Of a stretch of DNA of 64,000 nucleotides, positions 12,274-19,625 are shown one piece after another. The notes below the pieces were generated by a model. The model saw only the letters and a list, made by a program, of their open reading frames with translations. It ran no database searches and had not been told where the DNA came from. This DNA comes from Aeromicrobium sp. (lineage in GTDB: Bacteria; Actinomycetota; Actinomycetes; Propionibacteriales; Nocardioidaceae). The stretch is from positions 81,134 through 145,133 of the forward strand of contig NZ_JAGLCD010000017.1 of the NCBI RefSeq assembly GCF_023146395.1. Reading direction: 5' to 3'. The position numbers were made by a program, and so were the translations under genes. Position 1 is the stretch's first letter, and each line of letters begins with the position of its first letter.

Positions 12274-13546
12274 GGGACCCCGCCGGGTCGCCGACCACAC
12301 CGCAGACCGGACGTCGATCGTCGTCGACGACGTCCGCAAGACCTTCCGACTCCGCCACACGCACTCGCTCAAGGAGGCCTTCGTCGCGAAGATGCGCGGC
12401 AAGGTCGTGAGCTCGACGTTCGATGCCCTTCGCGGCGTCGACTTCACGATCGAGGCGGGCGAGTCGGTCGCGCTGCTCGGGTTCAACGGATCGGGCAAGT
12501 CGACGCTGCTCAAGCTCATCTCGGGCGTGCTGCGCCCGGATGCGGGCACGATCCGCACCCGGGGGCGCATCGCCGGTCTGATCGAGGTCGGCGCCGGCTT
12601 CCACCCCGACCTCTCCGGACGCGAGAACGTCTACCTCAACGCCGCGATCCTGGGCATGAGCCGCGACGAGATCGACGCGCGTTTCGACGACATCGTCGAG
12701 TTCAGCGAGATCGAGAAGTTCATCGACACCGAGGTCAAACACTACTCCTCGGGCATGTTCCTGCGTCTGGCGTTCTCGGTCGCCATCCACACCGAGGTCG
12801 ACATCCTCCTGGTCGACGAGATCTTGTCGGTCGGCGACGAACCGTTCCAGAAGAAGTGTCTGGCGCGCATCCGCGAGCTGCACGAGGCCGGGCGCACGCT
12901 CGTGGTCGTGAGCCATGACCTCGACATGGTCGCGCGGCTGTGCGACCGCGGGATCTTGCTGTCCGGCGGCGAGGTGCAGTTCGACGGCCCTGCGACCGAG
13001 GCCGTCAGCCGCATGCGCGCCGCGGCACCGACGTTCTCCGACGTCCCGACCTCGCACCCCTTCTTCAGCCACATCGAGTGGGCCTCGTCGGAGGGCGTCG
13101 CCACGGGCTGGACGGTCGACGGACAGCGCGAGTTCCGGCCGGCCGAGCCGGTCGATCACGCGGCGCTGTCAGGGTTTCTGCAGCACTTCGGTGGGCCCTC
13201 CGGACGACGCACCGCCGATGCGCCAGCACTCGAGACGGTCGCCACCGACACCGCCGCGATCGCCGACCGGGCCGCGTTCGCCGCGCTCGTGCACGAGCTC
13301 GCCGGTTCCCCCGAGGTCGCCCTGCCGAAGAAGCCACGCTTCATCGACGTTGCACCCGATCACGAGCACGCCGCAGCGATCGAGTGGCTGGCCGCCAGCG
13401 GCATCACCGCCGGTTGGTCGGTGCCGGCCGGCATGGAGTTCCGCCCCGAGACCGCGCTCACGCGCGAGGCGGCCGTGGTGTTCCTGCACCGCTACCGCGA
13501 CTGGGCCTCGCGCCAGAAGGACGCCCGCTCCCCCGACCCGACCTGA
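12257..13546 (+). CDS. ABC polysaccharide exporter ATPase (Wzt/TagH-like) with C-terminal SLH-like repeats
   Basis: Residues 1-250 are a normal Wzt/TagH ATPase: Walker A GFNGSGKST at 75-83, signature YSSGM at 163-167, Walker B ILLVDE near 183-188 and switch His220. The remaining 180 residues are unusual. Segments 259-310 (FSDVPTSHPFFSHIEWA... VATGW... EFRP) and 362-415 (FIDVAPDHEHAAAIEWLA... ITAGW... EFRPE) have the S-layer-homology pattern, and 338-355 looks like the end of another copy. In E. coli Wzt the C-terminal domain recognises the glycan to be exported; a similar role here is my inference. No signal peptide is present, so these repeats are cytosolic. The start is TTG 12257, overlapping the permease gene. 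Confidence 0.85.
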   Translation: MPRTSEGPRRVADHTADRTSIVVDDVRKTFRLRHTHSLKEAFVAKMRGKVVSSTFDALRGVDFTIEAGESVALLGFNGSGKSTLLKLISGVLRPDAGTIRTRGRIAGLIEVGAGFHPDLSGRENVYLNAAILGMSRDEIDARFDDIVEFSEIEKFIDTEVKHYSSGMFLRLAFSVAIHTEVDILLVDEILSVGDEPFQKKCLARIRELHEAGRTLVVVSHDLDMVARLCDRGILLSGGEVQFDGPATEAVSRMRAAAPTFSDVPTSHPFFSHIEWASSEGVATGWTVDGQREFRPAEPVDHAALSGFLQHFGGPSGRRTADAPALETVATDTAAIADRAAFAALVHELAGSPEVALPKKPRFIDVAPDHEHAAAIEWLAASGITAGWSVPAGMEFRPETALTREAAVVFLHRYRDWASRQKDARSPDPT

Positions 13547-13562
13547 GGGCTGTCGGGAGCGA

Positions 13563-15515
13563 CTACACCCAACCGCGATCGCGCAGCCACATCCCCGACG
13601 CGTTCGGCGCCAACCCCGGAACCAGGGTCCAGTGGCCGTAGAAGACGACGTACCTGCCATCGTCCGAGATCGAGCCGCCGACGTAGGGTCCGACGCCTGC
13701 AGCACCTGCGGTCGACACCGAGACACGCTCGGTCGTCTCGGCCTCCAGGTCGCGGACGAAGACGTCACTCTGTTCGTTGACGTCGCCGGGGACGAGGTCG
13801 GGAACGCCGCTGGCGAAGACGACGGACTGCCCGTCGCTCGTGATCTGGAACGGCAGAGCCGCTCCACCCGACCGCGCTCCGGTCGGTGTCACCGACACCA
13901 TCGACGTGCTGCGGGCCGTTCGGTCGCGCACGTAGACCTGCCACCTGCCCGGCGGGATCCCCGATGCCAGGCGTGAGGATGAGGAGGCGAAGGCCACCCG
14001 CTGCCCGTCCGCTGAGATGGACACTCCCGCGGACCATCCGTCGAACTGTGGTGTTTGCTCGCCCGTACTGGTGACCGAGACCCGTTCGGTCAGTCTCGTC
14101 TGCCGATCGTGCACGAAGACGTCCTCAGCCTCGTTCGTGTCTCCCGCGACGACGTTCGCCGACTGCGTGACGAAGGCGACGTGGCGCCCGTTCGCCGAGA
14201 GGTCGAAGCTCCCGACGGGGAAGTAGCCGGACAGCTCCCCCGTGCTCGACACCGAGGCGGGCGTGGTCGTGCCAGCCAAGCGATCGCGGACGAAGATCTG
14301 ATTCGATCCGGTGTTCGGGGCGCCGGGCACCAGGTTGGACGAGGTCGAGTGGAAGGCCACGACCTGCCCGTCGTCGGACACCTGCGACCCGAAGTACGCC
14401 GAGTCACGGTTTCCCTGCTCGCCCGTGCTCGAGACCGACACCCGCTCAGTCGCTCCGGTCTGGCGATCGTGAAGGAACACGTCGATGTGCGCGTTCGTGT
14501 CGCCGGGCACGAGATTGGTCGCTTCCGAGACGAACGTGACGTATCGACCATCACTGGAGATGTCCGGACGTCCGTAGGTGGCCGAGTCCCGATTGCCCTG
14601 CTGACCGCTGCTCGAGACGGAGACGCGTTCGGTCCGGCCGTTCCTGAGGTCGCGGACGAAGACGTCACGCTGCTGATTGGTGTCGCCTTTCACCAGGTCC
14701 GACAGCGTCGAGCTGAAGACCACGAACCGTCCGTTGCCGGAGACCACTCCCGCACCCATGACGTGGCCGGGCCGATCGAGCTCCAGCATCGAGGTTCTCG
14801 GGACGGAATCGAAGCGGAACATGAAGGCCGCCATCTGCTCCCGGAGCACAGACAGCGTGCCGCGGAAGGTCCGCGTGCCGCCCGGCTCCGCATAGCCCGT
14901 GGTGACCCCGGTGCTCGCGAGCCAGCGGATCTCCCGCTCGAACGTGTCGTCCCTGACCACGTCGGTGAACGAGGATCCGGTCGGCACGGGTGGCTTGACG
15001 CCGTCGTCCTGCCAGGTCCAGAACCGGTAGAGGAACGCCGCCATCTGCTCGCGCAGCACCGGCTGCGCTCCGCGGAACGTGACAGTGCCGTCCGTACCGG
15101 TGTAGCCCGTCGTCACCTGGGTCGACTGCAGCCAGACGATGGCTCGGTAGAACGCGTGCGACGTCGGGACGTCGGCAAACGGGGACTCCGCGGGCAGCAC
15201 GACGTCGGGCTCCCCCGCGAGGCGGTAGAGGAAGGCCGCCATCTGCTCGCGCAGGACCGGCGCCGACGGATCGAACCGTCGGCCGGGGGCCGAGCCGTAG
15301 CCGGTGGTAATACCTCGCTCGGCAAGCCAGGAGATCTCCCGGTAGAAGGTGTGGGGCCGGTCCGAGCTGGTCCCGGCGACGTCCACGAAGGGCGACGTCG
15401 GCGAGGGCGTGTAGGCCGTCGCGGCGTCGACCCCCGACGCGGAGCCGGCCGGGAGCGCTCCGAGCAGGACTGCGCACAGCAGCACCACTCCCGACATGTT
15501 CAGCCGCCCGATCAT
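13563..15515 (-). CDS. Secreted protein with three SLH domains and a seven-bladed beta-propeller
   Basis: The product is about 650 residues. A signal peptide (GVVLLCAVLLGALPAGSASG) is followed by three S-layer-homology repeats, near residues 42-100, 112-165 and 182-235, each with the core FxDV...ITTGY...LREQMAAFLYR. The rest is seven repeats of the PD40/TolB type (DGRYVxFxSxxxNLVPGDTN...DVFVRDR) joined by ERVSVSSTGEQGNRDSA linkers, predicted to form a seven-bladed propeller. SLH domains usually anchor proteins to wall polymers. The start may be the ATG at 15515 or the GTG at 15533. It is convergent with the exporter ATPase gene, 16 bp away, with which it shares the SLH-like module. Its ligand is unknown. 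Confidence 0.88.
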   Translation of the reverse strand: MIGRLNMSGVVLLCAVLLGALPAGSASGVDAATAYTPSPTSPFVDVAGTSSDRPHTFYREISWLAERGITTGYGSAPGRRFDPSAPVLREQMAAFLYRLAGEPDVVLPAESPFADVPTSHAFYRAIVWLQSTQVTTGYTGTDGTVTFRGAQPVLREQMAAFLYRFWTWQDDGVKPPVPTGSSFTDVVRDDTFEREIRWLASTGVTTGYAEPGGTRTFRGTLSVLREQMAAFMFRFDSVPRTSMLELDRPGHVMGAGVVSGNGRFVVFSSTLSDLVKGDTNQQRDVFVRDLRNGRTERVSVSSSGQQGNRDSATYGRPDISSDGRYVTFVSEATNLVPGDTNAHIDVFLHDRQTGATERVSVSSTGEQGNRDSAYFGSQVSDDGQVVAFHSTSSNLVPGAPNTGSNQIFVRDRLAGTTTPASVSSTGELSGYFPVGSFDLSANGRHVAFVTQSANVVAGDTNEAEDVFVHDRQTRLTERVSVTSTGEQTPQFDGWSAGVSISADGQRVAFASSSSRLASGIPPGRWQVYVRDRTARSTSMVSVTPTGARSGGAALPFQITSDGQSVVFASGVPDLVPGDVNEQSDVFVRDLEAETTERVSVSTAGAAGVGPYVGGSISDDGRYVVFYGHWTLVPGLAPNASGMWLRDRGWV

Positions 15516-15594
15516 GGCGACATCAAAGCGCACACGAGGCTCACAGGACCTGGATTCACACCAGATTCACCCGTCGCGGGACGGACGCCTCCCG

Positions 15595-15999
15595 TCAGTC
15601 GGCGAGGCGGAAGTCGGCAAAGTCGAAGCCCGGTGAGACCAGGCAGCTCACGAGGGCATCGGCGCCGGTCGGCACGGTGCGCTGCCACACCCCGGCCGGC
15701 ACGAGCACCTGCGCCTCGGCGTCGACGGCGCACGTGTGGCGCTCCACGTCGGATCCGGGCTGATCTGCCGTGCCAGCGAGCTCGAGGGTGACGGTCCCCG
15801 TCTGGGCGATCCAGATCTCGTCGGAGGCCACGACGTGCCAGGCCGACGACTCCCCCGCGGGCAGGAAGAAGTGGATGAGCGTGGCAGTCGCACGCACGCG
15901 GCCGTCGGGCAGCGTGACCTCGACCGGCGAGCGCCACATCTGACGGAACCACCCGCCCTCCGGGTGCGGCTCGAGGCCGAGACGCTCGATCTCGGTCAC
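15595..15999 (-). CDS. Cupin of the DUF985 family
   Basis: The 134-residue product has the DUF985 pattern: LGLEPHPEGGWFRQMWRS at the start, then LIHFFLPAGESSAWHVV, a beta-barrel core and the ending LVSPGFDFADFRL. Members are double-stranded beta-helix proteins of unclear enzymatic role, some annotated as sugar epimerase-like. The GTG start at 15999 overlaps the stop of the phosphotransferase gene by 4 bases, so the two are co-translated. The function in the cell is not known. Confidence 0.88.
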   Translation of the reverse strand: MTEIERLGLEPHPEGGWFRQMWRSPVEVTLPDGRVRATATLIHFFLPAGESSAWHVVASDEIWIAQTGTVTLELAGTADQPGSDVERHTCAVDAEAQVLVPAGVWQRTVPTGADALVSCLVSPGFDFADFRLAD

Positions 16000-16796
16000 G
16001 CGAGCTCCGCCTCGATCGCGGCGCGGCGCTCGCGGAACGCGGCGACGCGGTCGCGGGTGCGCTGCGGCTCACCGCGTGTCTGCAGGTGGAGCATCCCGGG
16101 GTCGCTGCGCTCGATGCCGGCCGCGATCCGCTCGGTCGCGGTGGTCATGCGGCGCTCCACGGCGTCGAGCAGCGTCAGTGGCCCCCACTCGGCGTAGGCA
16201 TCGACGACGAGCTCGATCCGGCGGGCGGTCTCGGCGGCACCGATGTCGCGGTAGAGCGGGATCGCCGTCCAGCACAAGAACGCCAGGTCGTCGATCGGGT
16301 CGCCGGGTCCCGCGAGGTCCCAGTCGATCATCGCGACGAAGTGACCGCTCTGGACGATCCAGTTGTAGGCGCCCGGGTCGTTGTGGCAGACGATCTGCCC
16401 GGGCTCGAGCTCGACCGGCTCGGCCCCGCTCTGGCGCCAGGTCCGCGGGCCATCCGGCCGGTAGGAGTCGACGAGGTCGTGGAAGTCGCGCAGCCACCCC
16501 ACGGCCTCGACCAGGACCGTGTCGAGCACGATCTCGTCGTCGACCGGCACACCGCGCCCCTCGATGTACGAGACGATCTCGCGGCCGTCGTCGTCGACGC
16601 CGCCGACGTGCGGGATGCCGCCGAGGCCCTCGCCGGCGAGCCAGGTCAGCAGCTCGTGCACCGCGGGCGTCCAGGGCCCGGTGGGCCGGCGAACCGTGCG
16701 GCCGACCTTCCACACACCTCCGGACCCACCGGGAAGGTGCTCCGGACCGGGGTCGTCCGGCGTGGGTTCTTCGGACGGGGTGACGTCGCGTGACAC
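15996..16796 (-). CDS. Aminoglycoside phosphotransferase-family kinase
   Basis: The 266-residue product has the APH/choline kinase-like fold. The catalytic loop reads IVCHNDPGAYNWI and the metal-binding motif is AMIDWDLAGPGDPIDDLA, both intact. The N-terminal nucleotide-binding part is short (VWKVGRTVRRPTGPWTPAV). Such proteins phosphorylate small molecules; resistance to an antibiotic cannot be concluded. The start is GTG at 16796; no alternative start codon exists before the conserved domain. A CACGAT hexamer is six bases upstream. Its start codon faces the divergent YibE/F gene with only 9 bp between them. It is co-translated with the DUF985 cupin downstream. Confidence 0.85.
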   Translation of the reverse strand: MSRDVTPSEEPTPDDPGPEHLPGGSGGVWKVGRTVRRPTGPWTPAVHELLTWLAGEGLGGIPHVGGVDDDGREIVSYIEGRGVPVDDEIVLDTVLVEAVGWLRDFHDLVDSYRPDGPRTWRQSGAEPVELEPGQIVCHNDPGAYNWIVQSGHFVAMIDWDLAGPGDPIDDLAFLCWTAIPLYRDIGAAETARRIELVVDAYAEWGPLTLLDAVERRMTTATERIAAGIERSDPGMLHLQTRGEPQRTRDRVAAFRERRAAIEAELA

Positions 16797-16812
16797 CCTG
16801 TCATCGTGTCAC
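16790..16812. promoter_or_regulatory. Palindromic overlap of two divergent start codons and their -10 elements
   Basis: A perfect 7-bp inverted repeat, GTGACAC-N9-GTGTCAC, places a GTG start on each strand: minus-strand GTG at 16796 and plus-strand GTG at 16806. Reading rightward, CACCCT (16794-16799) is six bases before the plus-strand GTG. Reading leftward, CACGAT (16803-16808) is six bases before the minus-strand GTG. Each predicted -10 therefore overlaps the other gene's start codon, and each upstream promoter region lies inside the other gene. Confidence 0.6.
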
Positions 16813-18137
16813 ACAGCCATGGTCACGGCCCCGTCGACAGCGGGCCTCCTCGCCCCGAACTCGCGCGCACGCTCGGAGGTGTCGTGGCCGCCATCGCCGT
16901 GGCCACGGGCATCGCGATGGCCATCTTGTGGCCGTCGTCGGATGACGTGCCCCGCGACATCGATCCGTTCAGCGGCGAGGGCGTCACGACGGTCGAGGCC
17001 ACGGTCACCTCGCTCGAGCCCTTCGACTGTGGCAGCACCGGCGAGGTCGACATCGACAGCATGCCCACCGTCGCCGGCAGCTGCGCCAACGTCACGGCCG
17101 ACGTGGAGACCGGCGAGGCTGCCGGACAGACCGCGGAGTTCCAGCTGAACTCGACCAACTTCGTGGCCGGCACCGTCGCCGCGGGAGATCGGGTGCGCCT
17201 GGTCCAGTACCAGATCGAGGGCGGCTCGTTCGGCTACGAGTTCCGTGACTTCGTCCGGGGCTTCCCCCTCGCCGCCCTGGCGATCGTCTTCGCCGTCCTG
17301 GTCGCGCTGATCGGACGCTTGCGTGGACTGTTCGCGCTCCTCGGCATCGGGGTCACTCTCGTGGCCCTCATGACGTTCGTGCTGCCCGGCATCCTCACGG
17401 GCCAGTCACCGCTCCTCATCGCCGTGGTCGGGTCCACCGGCATCATGATCGCCGTCCTGTACCTGGCCCACGGGATCTCCATCCGCACGACGTCGGCGCT
17501 GTTCGGCACGCTGTTCGGCATCGCCTTCACCGCGCTCGCTGGGCTCATCGGCACCGACTGGTCGCACCTGACCGGTCTGACCTCCGAGGACGACGCCCTC
17601 CTGCTGGCCACCGCGCCGCAGCTGCAGATGCAGGGCATCGTCGCGGCGAGCATGGTCATCGCCGGGCTCGGCGTGCTGAACGACGTCACGGTCACCCAGG
17701 CCAGCGCTGTGTGGGAGCTCCGGGCCCTGCAGCCCTTCGCGTCCGCCTGGGACCTGTTCCGGTCCGCGATGCGTATCGGGCGCGACCACATCGCCTCCAG
17801 CGTCTACACGCTCGTGTTCGCCTACGCCGGCTCGGCCATGACGGTCATGCTGCTGATCACGGCCTACCAGCGCGGCCTCGTGGACGTGCTGACGAGCGGT
17901 GAGATCGCCCAGGAGGTCGTGCGCACCCTGGTGGGAGCCATCGGCCTCGTCCTGGCCGTGCCCGTCACCACCGCGTTCGCGGTGTGGCTCGCCCCGCCCG
18001 CGCGGGATCCCGGGTCGGACCGAGAGCCGGACCGCGCGGTGGACGACTCCGGGAGCGGCGCGACGGCAGCCCCGGCCACCTGGGCGGACGAGCGCCCCTC
18101 GGCCGGGAGACGGGTGCGACGCCCGGAGGACGCGTAG
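16806..18137 (+). CDS. YibE/F family membrane protein
   Basis: The 443-residue product begins MSHSHGHG, then has one N-terminal membrane helix, an extracytoplasmic beta-rich domain (about residues 45-140) and seven or so further helices in the YibE/F region (LRGLFALLGIGVTLVALM, GIMIAVLYLAHGISIRTTSA, GVLNDVTVTQASAVWELR). The family is conserved in Gram-positives and its function is unknown; a transport role is often guessed. The C-terminus is hydrophilic and acidic. The GTG start at 16806 faces a divergent gene at 9 bp. A small membrane-protein gene follows 9 bp downstream and has its own predicted -10. Confidence 0.9.
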   Translation: MSHSHGHGPVDSGPPRPELARTLGGVVAAIAVATGIAMAILWPSSDDVPRDIDPFSGEGVTTVEATVTSLEPFDCGSTGEVDIDSMPTVAGSCANVTADVETGEAAGQTAEFQLNSTNFVAGTVAAGDRVRLVQYQIEGGSFGYEFRDFVRGFPLAALAIVFAVLVALIGRLRGLFALLGIGVTLVALMTFVLPGILTGQSPLLIAVVGSTGIMIAVLYLAHGISIRTTSALFGTLFGIAFTALAGLIGTDWSHLTGLTSEDDALLLATAPQLQMQGIVAASMVIAGLGVLNDVTVTQASAVWELRALQPFASAWDLFRSAMRIGRDHIASSVYTLVFAYAGSAMTVMLLITAYQRGLVDVLTSGEIAQEVVRTLVGAIGLVLAVPVTTAFAVWLAPPARDPGSDREPDRAVDDSGSGATAAPATWADERPSAGRRVRRPEDA

Positions 18138-18140
18138 GCT
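18135..18140 (+). promoter_or_regulatory. Predicted -10 element (leaderless type) of the 18147 gene
   Basis: TAGGCT is followed by GGCGCC and the ATG at 18147. Its first bases overlap the stop codon of the YibE/F gene (TAG at 18135-18137). Confidence 0.45.
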
Positions 18141-18146
18141 GGCGCC

Positions 18147-18467
18147 ATGACCTGGTTGGAGCCCGTCCTCGTGATCGGGGGCATCCTCGTGGCCGGGTTC
18201 CTCGCGGTCTGGTTGTTCCAGCGCTCGCTCGACCAGCCCGGCGGACGAGACGGTCTGGGCACGGGCGGCAACGGGCTGGGCCTGGTCGAGAACATCTTCA
18301 GCCCCGGCCGTGGCGATGCGCGTGAAGACCTCGAGAGCCAGAAGAAGGCCGGCGCCGTGCTGCCCTCGGCCGATGACGAGGAGCCGCGCACCGACGCGGT
18401 GTTCGACGACGAGGGGCAGCTCCGCAGCGTGACCCTGCGCCGGGTGCAGCGTTCCGACGACGACTGA
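18147..18467 (+). CDS. Small single-span membrane protein, unknown function
   Basis: The 106-residue product has one N-terminal membrane helix (VLVIGGILVAGFLAVWLFQR) and an acidic, disordered-looking C-terminal tail rich in Asp and Glu. No family was recognised. It follows the YibE/F gene by 9 bp and may be co-transcribed with it, although a TAGGCT hexamer six bases before the ATG could start a leaderless mRNA. It converges with the YjbR/HhH gene, whose stop lies 1 bp away. Confidence 0.75.
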   Translation: MTWLEPVLVIGGILVAGFLAVWLFQRSLDQPGGRDGLGTGGNGLGLVENIFSPGRGDAREDLESQKKAGAVLPSADDEEPRTDAVFDDEGQLRSVTLRRVQRSDDD

Positions 18468-18468
18468 C

Positions 18469-18990
18469 TCAGCCCCACGCGAGGCCAGCGGCCTCGAGCG
18501 CCTCCTCCAGCAGGCGCACGGCCCGCGGGCCCACCCCGTGAAGTGCCGCGATCTCGGCGGGCGCACGAGACGACACCTCGGCCAGCGTCGTGATCCCGGC
18601 GCTGTGCAGGGCCGCAGTCGCGGGCCGGCCGAGCGATCGCGGCAGGTCACTGTCGGCCCCGGCTTCCACGGGGGTGCGCGTGAGTCGGTCCGGTGCGCGA
18701 GACGCCCAGGAGCGGCCGATGACCGCATTGGCCTGCATCCCGTTCATCGCGTCGATCGGGATCACGACTCCCGTCGTCCGAGAGCCTCGCCTCAGCAGAC
18801 GCGAGCCTGGGATGTCGAGCAGCACCTGCTCGGCGTCGTCGGCCGGCAGCTGCAGCTCGACGGACCCGCGGTCGGCGGTGACCGTGAGGAACTCGCGACC
18901 GTCGATCGCCCAGGTCTCGGCGCCGCCCTCGACCCTGCTCACCTCGGCCAACCGCCTGACGGCCGTCCGGACATGGGCGATCGTCGTCAT
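18469..18990 (-). CDS. YjbR-like protein with C-terminal helix-hairpin-helix domain
   Basis: The 173-residue product appears to join two parts. Residues 1-60 (TIAHVRTAVRRLAEV... AWAIDGREFLTVT type) resemble the MmcQ/YjbR fold. Residues about 118-170 form a helix-hairpin-helix domain (LPRSLGRPATAALHSAGITT and IAALHGVGPRAVRLLEEAL) of the kind found in DNA-repair and helicase-associated proteins. Nucleic-acid binding by the HhH is likely, but the whole function is unknown. The ATG at 18990 overlaps the sortase stop by 4 bases, so it is the third gene of the surface-protein operon, although it has no obvious link to sorting. Confidence 0.75.
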   Translation of the reverse strand: MTTIAHVRTAVRRLAEVSRVEGGAETWAIDGREFLTVTADRGSVELQLPADDAEQVLLDIPGSRLLRRGSRTTGVVIPIDAMNGMQANAVIGRSWASRAPDRLTRTPVEAGADSDLPRSLGRPATAALHSAGITTLAEVSSRAPAEIAALHGVGPRAVRLLEEALEAAGLAWG

Positions 18991-19625
18991 GCGCTCGAGC
19001 GTAGCGGCGCTGGCACGGCCGTCACGATCACGGAGTCGCGGAAGGTGCGTCGCCCGGCGCGCTCGACGACCGGCCCCGCGCACGTCACGACGGTGAGGCG
19101 ACGGTCTCCGGTCGTGGCGAAGTACTCCGGTTCCATGAGCTTGTCCCGCGAGGTCTGCAGCCCCGTGACGACCCACTCGCGCAGCGCCCCCTCGTCGTCG
19201 CGGGTGAAGATCCTCGAGCCCGGCGTGATGCGCGCGAGGTCGTGCAGGGCGCCGTCGACGCCCCCGGCCGCCACGTGACCCGCGAGGAACGTCGAGCCCT
19301 CGGCGGCCGCGAGCGACGGGGTCTGCTCGTCCCACCCCACGACCGCCGGGTCCGTCGGGATTTCCAACGCACCGGCCCGGGTGGCCATCGGGGTCAGGCG
19401 GGCCTGGATCTCGAGCGCGGGGACGAAGAGGGTGCCCGGATCGAGGTCGTGCGGGCCCACCTCCCGGGTCGCCCTCGGACCCTGCGGATGGGCGTTCGGC
19501 GCCGTGAAGCTGCTGACGGGCTCCGGGCGGTCGTCCGGCCACCCCACGACCACGAGTGCGGCACCCGCGACCGTCGCGACGAGCGAGGCCCCGAGCAGCA
19601 GCCGCCGTACCCGCCGCTCACGCAT
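18987..19625 (-). CDS. Sortase (class E/F type)
   Basis: The 212-residue product has an N-terminal membrane anchor (LLLGASLVATVAGAALVVVG) and a sortase domain with all catalytic residues visible: His117 in FLAGHVAAGG, Cys182 in TVVTCAGP and Arg196 in TFRDSVIV. Sortases cut a sorting signal and attach the protein to the cell wall or to another subunit. The ATG at 19625 overlaps the end of the upstream surface-protein gene by 8 bp, so they are co-translated and that protein is the obvious substrate candidate. The class is judged from short length and the C-terminal motif; exact class is uncertain. Confidence 0.9.
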   Translation of the reverse strand: MRERRVRRLLLGASLVATVAGAALVVVGWPDDRPEPVSSFTAPNAHPQGPRATREVGPHDLDPGTLFVPALEIQARLTPMATRAGALEIPTDPAVVGWDEQTPSLAAAEGSTFLAGHVAAGGVDGALHDLARITPGSRIFTRDDEGALREWVVTGLQTSRDKLMEPEYFATTGDRRLTVVTCAGPVVERAGRRTFRDSVIVTAVPAPLRSSA

